Below, in pieces: positions 24,347 through 33,237 of a stretch of DNA of 64,000 bases (the stretch's first letter is position 1; every line of letters starts with the position of its first letter). The stretch is from the NCBI RefSeq assembly GCF_042676145.1, contig NZ_JBHTJW010000003.1, forward strand, positions 340,078 to 404,077, in the 5' to 3' direction. The stretch comes from Methylophilus glucosoxydans. GTDB taxonomy: Bacteria > Pseudomonadota > Gammaproteobacteria > Burkholderiales > Methylophilaceae. The notes below the pieces were generated by a model that saw nothing but the letters and a program-made list of their open reading frames with translations, made no database searches and was not told the DNA's origin. A program made the position numbers and the translations under genes.

Positions 24347-27016
24347 TTAGATCGTAGCCGGGTTGGCACGACTAATGTCGATATTGTATTTTTTAATGGC
24401 TTCGGCGGCCTTGCTGGCTGGCAGTTTGCCGTCGTCCACCAGGGCTTTCAGTGCGGCCAGCGTCACATAGTAACGGTCAACTTCAAAGAAGCTGCGCAGG
24501 GCTTCACGGGAGTCAGAGCGGCCGTAACCGTCTGTACCCAGGGTCACAAATCTGTTGGGTACAAATGGACGAATCTGGTCGGCAAAGCTGCGCATGTAAT
24601 CCGTAGAGGCAATCACAGGGCCTTCGGCTTTTTGCAGCGAGGCTTCAACATAGCTCAGTTTAGGTTTCGCTTCTGGATGCAGCAGGTTGTGACGCTCGGC
24701 GTCAATACCGTCGCGACGCAGCTCGGTAAAGCTAGTCACACTCCAAACATCCGCAGACACGCCCCAGTCTTGTTCCAGCAACTCGGCGGCAGCAATCACT
24801 TCACGCAGAATCACACCGGAACCCATCAATTGTACTTTCGGGCCTTTGGCTTTCGACTTGCTGAAGCTGTACATGCCTTTGAGGATGCCCTCGGCACTGC
24901 CTTCCGGCATAGCCGGATGGCTATAGTTTTCGTTCATCAGGGTGATGTAGTAATACACATCTTCCTGATTTTGTACCATGCGGCGCATGCCTTCCTGGAT
25001 GATCACAGCCAGCTCGTAAGCAAAGGTAGGATCGTAGGAGATACAGTTAGGAATGGTCGCGGACATCAAGTGGCTATGGCCGTCTTCATGTTGCAAGCCT
25101 TCACCGTTGAGGGTGGTACGGCCAGCAGTCGCGCCCAGCAAGAAACCACGGGCACGGCTGTCGCCCGCGGCCCAGGCAAAGTCGCCAATACGCTGGAAGC
25201 CAAACATGGAGTAATAGATGTAGAACGGAATCATCTGGGTGCCGGTAACGCTGTAAGACGTCGCCGCGGCTAGCCAGCTGGCAAAAGAGCCAGCTTCGTT
25301 AATGCCTTCTTCTAAAATCTGGCCGCTTTGTGATTCCTTGTAGAACATCACCTGATCAGAATCTTGTGGCTCATACAACTGGCCCACCGAAGAGTAAATG
25401 CCCAGTTGGCGGAACATGCCTTCCATGCCAAATGTACGCGCTTCATCCGGCACGATAGGCACCACATATTTGCCGACTTGTTTGTCACGTACCAGCGTAG
25501 ACAGGATACGCACAAAGGCCATAGTGGTGGAGATTTCACGGTCACCGGTGGCGCCCAGCATGTTTTCAAACGCGGACAGTTCAGGCACAGTCAGCTCGTT
25601 GCCTTTACGGCGGCGGCTAGGTACAAAGCCACCTAAAGCTGCGCGGCGTTCCATCATGTACTTGATTTCCGGGCTGTCTTCAGCCGGACGGTAGTAAGAC
25701 AGGTTTTCTACCTGCTCGTCAGTCAATGGCAGGTCAAAACGGTCACGGAACGCCTTCAGTGAGGCAATATCCATGCTCTTTTGCTGGTGGGTGGTATTCT
25801 GGCCTTCGCCGGCTTCGCCCATGCCATAACCCTTAACAGTTTTGGCGAGGATGACAGTAGGTTGACCTTTATGAGTCACTGCGGCCTGGTAAGCTGCGAA
25901 CACTTTGTGCGGATCGTGACCACCACGGTTCAGGCGCCAGATATCGGCATCAGACATCGCAGCCACCATTTCACGCAGTTCTGGATATTTGCCAAAGAAA
26001 TGCTCGCGGGTATAGGCGCCGCCTTTTTGTTTAAAGTTCTGGTATTCACCGTCCACGCACTCTTCCATGCGTTTGCGCAGAAGGCCGTCTTTATCCATGG
26101 CCAGCAGCGGATCCCAGTAAGAACCCCAAATGACCTTGATCGCGTTCCAGCCCGCGCCGCGGAAGTTGGATTCCAATTCCTGAATAATCTTGCCGTTGCC
26201 ACGTACCGGGCCATCCAAGCGCTGCAAGTTACAGTTAATGACAAAAATCAGGTTATCCAGGCCTTCACGTGCGGCCAGCGAGATCGCGCCTTGTGATTCC
26301 GGCTCGTCCATTTCGCCGTCACCACAGAATACCCAGACTTTGCGGTCAGAGGTGTCGGCAATGCCGCGGTTGTGCAGATACTTGAGGAAGCGGGCCTGGT
26401 AAATCCCTGCCAATGGGCCTAAGCCCATAGACACGGTCGGGAACTGCCAGAAATCTGGCATCAACCAAGGGTGAGGGTAGCTGGAAAGGCCATTGCCGCC
26501 CGTTTCCTGGCGGAAGTTATCCATTTGTTCTTCGCTGATTCGGCCTTCAAGGAACGCACGTGCGTACACACCTGGAGAGGAGTGACCTTGGAAGTAGACG
26601 CAGTCGCCGCCAAAATTCTCGTTGGCTGCGCGGAAAAAGTGGTTAAAGCCCACGTCATATAGAGTGGCTGCCGACTGGAAGCTGGCGATGTGACCGCCAA
26701 TGCCGGGCGATTTTTCATTGGCACGCAACACGGTCATGATCGCATTCCAGCGGATCAGGGCACGGATACGGCGCTCCATCTCAGGGTCGCCTTGCAGTTT
26801 TGCCTGCAAATGGGTGGGGATGGTGTTCACATAAGCGGTGGTCGCTTTGTAAGGCAAATGGCCGCCAGAGCGGCGGGCCTGATCAATCATTGCTTCCAGC
26901 AGGAAGTGGGCACGTTCTGGCCCTTCATTCTCAATGACAGCGCTGAGGGCTTCTAACCACTCTTGGGTTTCTTGTGCGTCGGTTTCATTGAGGTGTGCTT
27001 GCGAATGCGTTGCCAT
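24347..27016 (-). CDS. aceE: Pyruvate dehydrogenase E1, homodimeric
   Basis: An 889-residue thiamine-diphosphate enzyme that decarboxylates pyruvate and acetylates E2. Length and layout match the single-chain AceE type. Visible features are HNRGIADTSDRKVWVF, the ThDP motif GDGEMDEPES followed by INCNLQRLDGPVRGNGK, and C-terminal SVTSFTELRRDG and FVTLGTDGYGRSD. ATG 27016 has GGAG upstream. First gene of aceE-aceF; E3 is encoded at 11.5-13.3 kb. Confidence 0.97.
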   Translation of the reverse strand: MATHSQAHLNETDAQETQEWLEALSAVIENEGPERAHFLLEAMIDQARRSGGHLPYKATTAYVNTIPTHLQAKLQGDPEMERRIRALIRWNAIMTVLRANEKSPGIGGHIASFQSAATLYDVGFNHFFRAANENFGGDCVYFQGHSSPGVYARAFLEGRISEEQMDNFRQETGGNGLSSYPHPWLMPDFWQFPTVSMGLGPLAGIYQARFLKYLHNRGIADTSDRKVWVFCGDGEMDEPESQGAISLAAREGLDNLIFVINCNLQRLDGPVRGNGKIIQELESNFRGAGWNAIKVIWGSYWDPLLAMDKDGLLRKRMEECVDGEYQNFKQKGGAYTREHFFGKYPELREMVAAMSDADIWRLNRGGHDPHKVFAAYQAAVTHKGQPTVILAKTVKGYGMGEAGEGQNTTHQQKSMDIASLKAFRDRFDLPLTDEQVENLSYYRPAEDSPEIKYMMERRAALGGFVPSRRRKGNELTVPELSAFENMLGATGDREISTTMAFVRILSTLVRDKQVGKYVVPIVPDEARTFGMEGMFRQLGIYSSVGQLYEPQDSDQVMFYKESQSGQILEEGINEAGSFASWLAAATSYSVTGTQMIPFYIYYSMFGFQRIGDFAWAAGDSRARGFLLGATAGRTTLNGEGLQHEDGHSHLMSATIPNCISYDPTFAYELAVIIQEGMRRMVQNQEDVYYYITLMNENYSHPAMPEGSAEGILKGMYSFSKSKAKGPKVQLMGSGVILREVIAAAELLEQDWGVSADVWSVTSFTELRRDGIDAERHNLLHPEAKPKLSYVEASLQKAEGPVIASTDYMRSFADQIRPFVPNRFVTLGTDGYGRSDSREALRSFFEVDRYYVTLAALKALVDDGKLPASKAAEAIKKYNIDISRANPATI

Positions 27017-27301
27017 GCGTGAGGATTCTCCGAGTTTTAAGTCGCTATGCGTATAATCTAGCTTCGAGCAATGCCTAGAGCTGAGAAAGTGTTGATTACC
27101 AAGAAGGGATTCCGAAATTGGACACTGCTTTTATGGTATCACGTTGCTGCACTCAAGTGATGAGTCTCAGCAAGCTATCAATTAGCTGTAAGTGTCTCTT
27201 TTTTGACGCTTTTGGTCAAGTTTTGCATATGCTAGACACGCTTGTCTACTGGCTTTTGCTACGTTTATTTAATGATTTATATAAGAGTGTTTTTTAACTG
27301 T

Positions 27302-28768
27302 ATGCGCATCGAGTGGTCCCAAAATTCTGAAGTCAATTCAACCGTGTTGTCCGCATTTGCGCAGCATATTTTGCTGGTATTTGAAGAAAAATACTTTTCC
27401 ACCCTGCCATTTGGCGAAGCATTAGCCGCAAAACTGGCGCGGGCTGGCCTCACTGCCGCCGATTTGGCACAAAAGCCGGTCACGCTTGAATGGCCAGATG
27501 GCCGTCTGGTGAGTCTGGTACAAGTCGAGGCCAGTAGTCCTCGTTTTGCGTTGAATAGCCTGTTACGCAGCGCGGTGAAGCCGTTGCTGGAGGAGCATCC
27601 TGCGCGCATCGCCATTGGTGTGTATGCAAAAAAACAGGCCAGCGCGTTCGCCCGGCAGGCGGCGTATGTCACGCTGGTGAACGCACAAGCTTTGCCAGTG
27701 CTCAAGAAAAAGCACAAGGGGCAGTCCTTACGTGAAATCGGTCTTTTTGGTGTCGATGCCCTGGACTGGACGGAAGAAGTCATCGCCTTGGTCGCTGGCA
27801 ATACCGTATGCCGTGCCTTGACCATGACGCCGCCAAATATGTTGACGCCATCGCTGTATCAACAGTGCTTGCAAACCATGGCGAGCGAAAAAGGGTGGCA
27901 ATATGAGGCGTTTGATATTGATAGGCTAAGGGCGTTGGGCGCAGGTGCTTTTGTGGCCGTGGCGCAAGGCTCTGAGCCGCAGGATGCCGCGATTGTGAAG
28001 TTGAGCTATCGCCATCCGCAGGCGAAGAAAACCCTGGCGCTGGTGGGCAAGGGCATTTGCTTTGATACCGGCGGCCATAATTTGAAATCGGCCAAATATA
28101 TGCAAGGCATGCATCAGGACATGAACGGCAGCGCCGTGGCGGTTGGCGTGTTGCAGGCAATTAGCGCACAACAGTTGGATGTTAATGTGGACTGCTGGCT
28201 GGCGCTGGCGCAAAACCATATTGGCCCCAATGCTTACAAGCAAAATGATGTGGTCACGGCGCTCAATGGCATGACCATCGAAATCGTGCATACCGATGCC
28301 GAAGGCCGCATGGTGCTGGCTGACACCCTGACCCTGGCCAGCCGCAGCAAACCGGATGTCATCCTTGATTACGCCACACTCACCGGTAGCATGCAAACCG
28401 CGCTGGGGTCGCGCATGAGCGGCATTATTGCCAATCAGCCCAGCCTGGCGCAGCAGATGGTCGAGGCCGGTACTGAGAGTGGCGAGCGAGTGGTGGCGTT
28501 TCCATATGCAGAAGATTACGACAGCGAGTTGGACAGCGATATTGCCGACATCAAGCAGTGCACCATGGACAGTGATGCGGACCATATGCTTGCCGCGCGG
28601 TTTTTAGGCAAGTTTATCGAGCATGAGGTCGATTGGTGCCACATAGACTTATCGTCTTATACACACAAGGACGGTTTGGGTGCGGTCGCCAGTGAGGTGA
28701 ATGGCTTTGGTGTGGCCCTCACCTTGCAATGGCTTAAGCAGTTTCTCGCCAGCAAAGCTAAACGTTAA
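27302..28768 (+). CDS. M17 leucyl aminopeptidase-family protein
   Basis: A 488-residue peptidase that removes N-terminal residues using two metal ions. The catalytic core shows VGKGICFDTGGHNLK, HQDMNGSAVAVG, and HTDAEGRMVLADTL, the family's NTDAEGR box with His for Asn. The metal-binding Lys, Asp and Glu are all present. The C-terminus carries THKDGLGA. I chose ATG 27302 (MRIEWSQ) over an upstream start at 27242 because the extra residues are not family-like. No strong ribosome-binding site is seen. The N-terminal half is divergent from PepA, fitting the PepB-like or 'leucyl aminopeptidase family' branch. Confidence 0.88.
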   Translation: MRIEWSQNSEVNSTVLSAFAQHILLVFEEKYFSTLPFGEALAAKLARAGLTAADLAQKPVTLEWPDGRLVSLVQVEASSPRFALNSLLRSAVKPLLEEHPARIAIGVYAKKQASAFARQAAYVTLVNAQALPVLKKKHKGQSLREIGLFGVDALDWTEEVIALVAGNTVCRALTMTPPNMLTPSLYQQCLQTMASEKGWQYEAFDIDRLRALGAGAFVAVAQGSEPQDAAIVKLSYRHPQAKKTLALVGKGICFDTGGHNLKSAKYMQGMHQDMNGSAVAVGVLQAISAQQLDVNVDCWLALAQNHIGPNAYKQNDVVTALNGMTIEIVHTDAEGRMVLADTLTLASRSKPDVILDYATLTGSMQTALGSRMSGIIANQPSLAQQMVEAGTESGERVVAFPYAEDYDSELDSDIADIKQCTMDSDADHMLAARFLGKFIEHEVDWCHIDLSSYTHKDGLGAVASEVNGFGVALTLQWLKQFLASKAKR

Positions 28769-28782
28769 TTTGGGCGTGCGTG

Positions 28783-30009
28783 CTAGCCACACGCCCCGCA
28801 TCTGGCCAGCCATTCGCGACCTTTCAGCATCAGGTGCCAATAGACCTTTGGTAACAGGTATTTCTTGAGCCACCAGGCAGAACGGCGGGCTTTGGTTGAA
28901 TCCCAAGGGAAGGTAGGGACAATTTTGCCACCATAGCCAAATTCGGCCAGGATGATTTTGCCTTTTTCAACCGTCAGCGGGCAGGAACCATAACCGTCAT
29001 AACGCGAGGGCAGTGCCAGGCCCGCCCGCGCCGCCAACAGGTTTTCTGCGGCAATGACCACTTGTTTGCGAGCTGCCGCTGCGGTTTTGGCATTGGGGGT
29101 GTTGGTGCAGTCACCCACGCCGAAAATATCTGGATAGCGCACATGTTGCAAACTGTGCTGATCGACTTCCACCCAGCCATCCGCATTCGCTAACGGGCTT
29201 TGCTTGATAAAGTCGGGCGCCGTTTGTGGCGGCACCACATGCAGCATGTCAAACGTTTCGCTGATGTGCTGCACGTTGCCGTCGGCATCCTTGATATTAA
29301 ACCAGGCGGTTTTATTGGGGCCGTCCACTTCTATCAGCGTGCTATTCAAATGCAAATCCACCTGATAGCGGCGGATATACTGCATCAGCGGCTCCACATA
29401 CTCTTTCACGCCAAACAAAGCGGGGGCGGCACTGTAAAACGAGGCCTTGATCTGGCCTAGCCGACCCTGCGCCAACCATTCTGCACAAGAAAGATAGAGC
29501 GCTTTTTGCGGTGCGCCTGCACATTTGATTGGCATGGGGGGCTGGGTAAACAGGGCTTTGCCCGACTGTAATTGTTGCACCAGTTGCCAGGTGTAAGGAG
29601 CCAGGTCAAAGCGGTAGTTTGAGGTCACCCCATGTTTGCCCAGCGTTTCTGGCAAACCTTTAATGCCCTCCCAATGCAGTTTAAGGCCTGCGGCAACCAC
29701 CAGTTGTTGATATTGAATCTTGTCCAGGCGGTCAGTGACAACGTGTTTTTCTTCAGGCATAAAGCCGGTCGCTGCCGCGTGTAGCCAGGTGACACCGTGC
29801 GGGATGCATTCAGCCATGGGGCGTACCGTATTCGCTGCGTCAAACTCGCCCGCGCCGACTAAGGTCCAGGCTGGCTGGTAATAATGCTGCGCTGCCGGCT
29901 CAATAATGGCAATCGCAAGTGTGTTATCGCGTTTTTTCAGACTGGCAGCCATAGCGCAACCCGCCGCGCCACCACCGACAATCACAATATCAAAGTTATT
30001 TTTTTGCAT
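28783..30009 (-). CDS. sqr: Sulfide:quinone oxidoreductase-like flavoprotein
   Basis: A 408-residue FAD protein that oxidises sulfide and feeds electrons to the quinone pool. It has the N-terminal FAD motif IVGGGAAGCAMA, HYYQPAWTLVGAG, and the segment PPMPIKCAGAPQKALYL with one redox Cys, typical of the type II (HMT2/SQRDL-like) branch. The late FGVGDCTNTPNAKTAAA holds the second FAD contact. ATG 30009 matches the family N-terminus. It lies last in a bigR-blh-sqr unit, so sulfide detoxification under persulfide control is likely. Convergent with the aminopeptidase gene, 14 bp away. Confidence 0.88.
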   Translation of the reverse strand: MQKNNFDIVIVGGGAAGCAMAASLKKRDNTLAIAIIEPAAQHYYQPAWTLVGAGEFDAANTVRPMAECIPHGVTWLHAAATGFMPEEKHVVTDRLDKIQYQQLVVAAGLKLHWEGIKGLPETLGKHGVTSNYRFDLAPYTWQLVQQLQSGKALFTQPPMPIKCAGAPQKALYLSCAEWLAQGRLGQIKASFYSAAPALFGVKEYVEPLMQYIRRYQVDLHLNSTLIEVDGPNKTAWFNIKDADGNVQHISETFDMLHVVPPQTAPDFIKQSPLANADGWVEVDQHSLQHVRYPDIFGVGDCTNTPNAKTAAAARKQVVIAAENLLAARAGLALPSRYDGYGSCPLTVEKGKIILAEFGYGGKIVPTFPWDSTKARRSAWWLKKYLLPKVYWHLMLKGREWLARCGACG

Positions 30010-30037
30010 GGTGTGAAACCGTCTTCTCTTATTGATC

Positions 30038-30469
30038 TTATTCTTTGAACCAGCCTTTGACTTTATCCAGTAAGCCCTCTTTGGTCTCCGCTGATCCACC
30101 GCAACAAGCAGGTTTGCTTTGGGCAGCCACAGCGGGCGACTGTAAGGCCAGTTGGTAGACTTGATTGGCCCGGTTGCCAGTACGGCAAAAGCCGACGACG
30201 GGTCCCGGGTGGCTGGTCAGCAAGGTTTGCAGTTGAGCCACATGCTCGGTTGAGATCTGGTTGGGGACTACCGGGATGTACGCATAGGCCATGCCTAGCG
30301 CCGCCGCTTGCGAGGCCAAGGCTTCGCTGGTCGGCTGCGACCCTCCGCCCTCGCCATCAGGCCTGAAGTTGACCACCAAGGTCGTGCCTTGCGCAGCTAG
30401 CGCATTTAAATCTTCAGGCGTGAGTTGGTCGCTGATACTGTAATGTTGGTCGATTTGTTTGAGATTCAT
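30038..30469 (-). CDS. blh: Blh-type protein, phosphatase-like sulfur-transfer domain (DUF442)
   Basis: A 143-residue protein with the dual-specificity-phosphatase-like loop FCRTGNRANQ, where the Cys can carry persulfide, and the N-terminal FRPDGEGGGSQPTSE segment. This matches the domain (TIGR01244) found in the Blh protein of the BigR operon. Here it stands alone without the metallo-beta-lactamase (persulfide dioxygenase) half. The tail adds a CC pair (KPACCGGSAE) that may also handle sulfur. It lies 28 bp before sqr and 38 bp after the repressor gene. Confidence 0.85.
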   Translation of the reverse strand: MNLKQIDQHYSISDQLTPEDLNALAAQGTTLVVNFRPDGEGGGSQPTSEALASQAAALGMAYAYIPVVPNQISTEHVAQLQTLLTSHPGPVVGFCRTGNRANQVYQLALQSPAVAAQSKPACCGGSAETKEGLLDKVKGWFKE

Positions 30470-30507
30470 CGTGACGTCCTAGGCAATGATGCATTGTCCC
30501 CGCCGGA

Positions 30508-30825
30508 TTATTTGCAAAACTCGTGGTGTAACACCTGGATCACCGCAAGCGCGGCGGGGCTGCCTATGCGGTAAAACACGTTTTTACCTTCGCGGCGGGT
30601 GGTTACCAACTGCGCTTCGCGCAACACGGTTAACTGTTGTGACAAGCTGGGTTGCCTGAGATTCAGGCAGGCCTCTAATTCACTGACGGATTTTTCGCCT
30701 TGTGACAGTTGGCACAACAGCATCAAGCGGTCTGTATTGGCCATGGCCTTCATTAACTGACTGGCTTGATCGGCCGAGGCCCTTAGCTGATCAAACAGAT
30801 CCACCGCAATTTCTGAAGTTTGCAT
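30508..30825 (-). CDS. bigR: ArsR-family persulfide-sensing repressor (BigR/SqrR-like)
   Basis: A 105-residue winged-helix repressor. The N-terminus ends in NTDRLMLLCQLS, the recognition helix is in RQPSLSQQLTVLREAQLV, and the wing is RREGKNVFYRI. C38 and C104 are 66 residues apart. That is the same spacing as the redox pair in BigR (C42/C108) and SqrR (C41/C107), which form a sulfide bridge on persulfide exposure and release DNA. It leads the blh-sqr unit, so it likely represses it. AAGGGG precedes ATG 30825. Confidence 0.9.
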   Translation of the reverse strand: MQTSEIAVDLFDQLRASADQASQLMKAMANTDRLMLLCQLSQGEKSVSELEACLNLRQPSLSQQLTVLREAQLVTTRREGKNVFYRIGSPAALAVIQVLHHEFCK

Positions 30826-31187
30826 ATTACCCCTTGCATAATCATTTATATTTTTATTTTCTTTGTACGTTGAAATTCAATCATAAACCTGTTGTCACAG
30901 ATTGTGTACGCTTTAACACTTATCTGGGCATGACTTTTTGTGTGTTACGGGTGATGGACTGACGGGGTGCGTTATCAACTTAATCCAATTTGCATATTTT
31001 TGGGGCAAGCTTGCGGTCAATCCTATGACGATGACCCTCGACCTCTACCAAGTTGCCATCGCACGTCCACATGCCAAATCCATCTGAAACAGGGATGCAA
31101 ATCAAACTGTGATAAAGTGCAGTACATAAAAAAGTGGCTGTCATGCAGGTATGACAAGCAAAAAAATGAACGAATGGGGATATTGGG
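30826..31187. other. Intergenic region between bigR and the Crp/Fnr gene
   Basis: A divergent promoter region of 362 bp. The bigR side is very AT-rich (30836-30870), a reasonable place for promoter and operator. The Crp/Fnr side holds the inverted repeat at 31139-31156. No gene is supported. Confidence 0.5.
31139..31156. promoter_or_regulatory. Crp/Fnr-like palindrome upstream of the regulator gene
   Basis: TGTCATgcaggtATGACA, 31 bases before the ATG of a Crp/Fnr-family gene. Half-sites of the TGTCA/TGACA kind suit this family, so autoregulation is plausible. Confidence 0.4.
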
Positions 31188-31853
31188 ATGATGCAATCAT
31201 TAGGATGGATCAGTCTGTTTCCAGAACTGGAAGCATTGGAAGACTCTGCAAAAAAACTGGTTTCGCAGTATGCGCGCATTGTAGAGGCGCCGGTTGGTGC
31301 GATTGGCTATCGCGAAGGTGACCATTGCGGCGGCTATGTGCTGCGTTTAAAAGGGCGCTCGCGCGTTTATAAAATGTCAGCCAGCGGGCGTGAAATCGTG
31401 CTTTATCGCGTGGGTGCCGGTGAAACCTGTGTGATCACGACGACTTGCCTGTTAGGCAACAGCCAATATCCGGCCTCTACCGTGGTTGAAGATGACATTC
31501 AGGATGTGATTATCCCGGAAGCCATTTTTCATAAACTCATGATTGATTCGCCGGTGTTCAGGCAGTATGTCATGCAGAACTACGGCGCACTGATCAGCGA
31601 CCTCATTGTGTTGCTGGATGAAGTCGCTTTTCAGACGCTGGATGCACGCCTGGCCAAGTGGCTGTTGGACATGGGCAATAACACCATACAGCGCACCCAT
31701 CAGCAGATCGCTGACGAATTGGGCACCGCGCGTGAAGTCATCAGCCGCCAGCTTAAGCGCCTGGAACAAAAGGGCTGGTTGACTATGGGCCGCGGTGTGA
31801 TTGAAATCCAGCAACGCGGCGAGTTGCTCAAGCTGGCCAATAGCAATCAATAA
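31188..31853 (+). CDS. Crp/Fnr-family transcriptional regulator
   Basis: A 221-residue protein with an N-terminal cyclic-nucleotide-binding-like beta-roll (about 30-120), a dimer helix, and a C-terminal HTH (HQQIADELGTAREVISRQLKRLEQKG, near 164-189). Cysteines at 47, 81 and 87 lie inside the sensor domain (YREGDHCGGYV and ETCVITTTC); they are not in the Fnr iron-sulfur spacing. Thiol or sulfur sensing is possible given the neighbouring bigR-blh-sqr set, but that is inference. Two ATGs stand in tandem at the start. Confidence 0.85.
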   Translation: MMQSLGWISLFPELEALEDSAKKLVSQYARIVEAPVGAIGYREGDHCGGYVLRLKGRSRVYKMSASGREIVLYRVGAGETCVITTTCLLGNSQYPASTVVEDDIQDVIIPEAIFHKLMIDSPVFRQYVMQNYGALISDLIVLLDEVAFQTLDARLAKWLLDMGNNTIQRTHQQIADELGTAREVISRQLKRLEQKGWLTMGRGVIEIQQRGELLKLANSNQ

Positions 31854-31899
31854 CCTGCTTGTATCCACGCTGATACAAAATTTTGCTCACGGCGTCCTG

Positions 31900-31919
31900 T
31901 CTGTGCGTCATCGCACAGA
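31900..31919. repeat. Short palindrome after the Crp/Fnr gene
   Basis: TCTGTGCGtcatCGCACAGA, 8-bp arms. It has no T-run. It lies about 65 bases before the glycine-zipper gene start and could be a weak terminator or an operator. Confidence 0.35.
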
Positions 31920-31982
31920 ACAGCCTGCACGTTATCAATCTCAACTGCCACATGCAGTGTGAATGTTGAGAGGAGAAACAAC

Positions 31983-32585
31983 GTGCGTAAAACTATCGCA
32001 ATCAGTGCCTGGATGTTGCTGGCTAGCCAGGCTGCATTTGCCGATGCCGAATATATAGACCGGGCGCGGGTGCTGTCTGTGGCGCCCCAGGTGCAACAAG
32101 TAAATCAGCCACGTCAGGAGTGCCGGACTGAATACATCAATGAGAGTGTTTATCAGGCGCCGGCGCGATCTAACACCGGCGCCATTATTGGTGGCGTGGC
32201 AGGTGGTTTGCTGGGCAGCACCATAGGCCGGGGTGGAGGCCGTGTGGCAGCGGCCGCTGTTGGTGCCGGGGTAGGCGCCATTGTTGGTGACCGTGTGGAC
32301 AACCAGAATCCCTATGGCAATGAACGTGTTGTCACCCGCCCAGTGCAGCAATGTGTGATGGTGGACCAGTGGCAAACCGTGACCACGGGCTATCTGGTGA
32401 ATTATGAATATCAGGGCCGCCAATACGCTACCATGATGGACCGCGATCCCGGTCCAACGCTGGAAGTGGCGGTGATGGTAAGGCCAAATGTCGCACAGGT
32501 GCAGCCGATGCCTGCGCCAGTCTACCGTCCTGCCGCCATGAGAGGACATGGTCCGCGCCACCATCCATATCCACAATATTGGTAA
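31983..32585 (+). CDS. Glycine-zipper 2TM domain envelope protein
   Basis: A 200-residue exported protein. Signal peptide (about 1-21, cut at AFA-DAE), a glycine zipper pair (GAIIGGVAGGLLGSTIG and AAVGAGVGAIVGD, about 65-100), and a C-terminal domain with VTTGYLVNYEYQGRQYATMM. The Gly/Ala hairpin is that of SlyB/Rickettsia 17-kDa-type surface proteins, but there is no lipobox Cys, so it is probably periplasmic or membrane-inserted. GTG 31983 is preceded by AGGAGA. A longer frame upstream lacks a ribosome-binding site. Confidence 0.82.
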   Translation: MRKTIAISAWMLLASQAAFADAEYIDRARVLSVAPQVQQVNQPRQECRTEYINESVYQAPARSNTGAIIGGVAGGLLGSTIGRGGGRVAAAAVGAGVGAIVGDRVDNQNPYGNERVVTRPVQQCVMVDQWQTVTTGYLVNYEYQGRQYATMMDRDPGPTLEVAVMVRPNVAQVQPMPAPVYRPAAMRGHGPRHHPYPQYW

Positions 32586-32631
32586 GTTTCTGATTGAGGC
32601 TCATGACGCGTTGCCAGAGATGGCAGCGCGT

Positions 32632-33177
32632 TTATGCTTTGAGCAAGACGATCACGGCCCCGCTGCCGCCATCATTGGCCCGTGCCTGGGCATAGGCAAT
32701 CACTTCATCCTTTTGCATGAGCCAGTTGCGTAATTTGTGTTTAAGCACAGGCTCTTTATTGCGCGAGCCCAGGCCTTTGCCATGCACGATGCGTACACAA
32801 CGCAGCCCACGTTTTTTACAGCCGGCAATAAATTCGGAGACTGTGACCCTGGCCTCATCACTGATCAGGCCATGCAAGTCGATATGCGCTTGCACCACCC
32901 AATGACCACGGCGCAGTTTGCTTAACACCATCGGCGATTGGCCTTCGCGTAAATACAATAACTCTTCGCCGCTTTCGAGTTCGTAGGCAGGGATGTAGTG
33001 ATCGCTGAGCGAATCGATCAGTGCCTGTTTTTCATCGCGGATCAGTTGGCGCGGAATCGGTTTGGGTTTTTTTGGCGCATGGGAAACTCGGTTGGTTTTG
33101 ACCGGACGTGCGCCTTTGACTGCTTCGTAAAACAGTGACACATCATTTTCATCGTTGTCCGGGTGTTCTTGTGACAT
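32632..33177 (-). CDS. Smr-domain protein
   Basis: A 181-residue protein ending in a Smr (small MutS-related) domain (about 92-180), with IDLHGL near 97 and IVHGKGLGSR near 140. Smr domains nick DNA or cleave RNA; the stand-alone SmrA-type role in proteobacteria is unclear. The N-terminal half is basic and proline-rich (PKKPKPIPRQ). Transcribed leftward after trxB but separated from it by a terminator. Confidence 0.85.
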   Translation of the reverse strand: MSQEHPDNDENDVSLFYEAVKGARPVKTNRVSHAPKKPKPIPRQLIRDEKQALIDSLSDHYIPAYELESGEELLYLREGQSPMVLSKLRRGHWVVQAHIDLHGLISDEARVTVSEFIAGCKKRGLRCVRIVHGKGLGSRNKEPVLKHKLRNWLMQKDEVIAYAQARANDGGSGAVIVLLKA

Positions 33178-33197
33178 AACCCGATTTTAAAATAAAA

Positions 33198-33217
33198 AAG
33201 CGCACCGGGGTGCGCTT
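33198..33217 (-). terminator. Rho-independent terminator of trxB
   Basis: Nine-bp stem AAGCGCACC/GGTGCGCTT with a 2-base loop, followed on the minus strand by TTTTTTATTTTA. Confidence 0.88.
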
Positions 33218-33237
33218 CTTCACGATTGCTGCTGGAT

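Noticed and set aside
24323..25273. Plus-strand open frame of 316 codons
   Set aside because: Antisense to aceE, whose ThDP and C-terminal motifs prove the coding strand; it has no family resemblance.
28772..28796. Hairpin GGGCGTG/CACGCCC between convergent genes
   Set aside because: It overlaps the sqr stop region and has no T-run; too weak to call a terminator.
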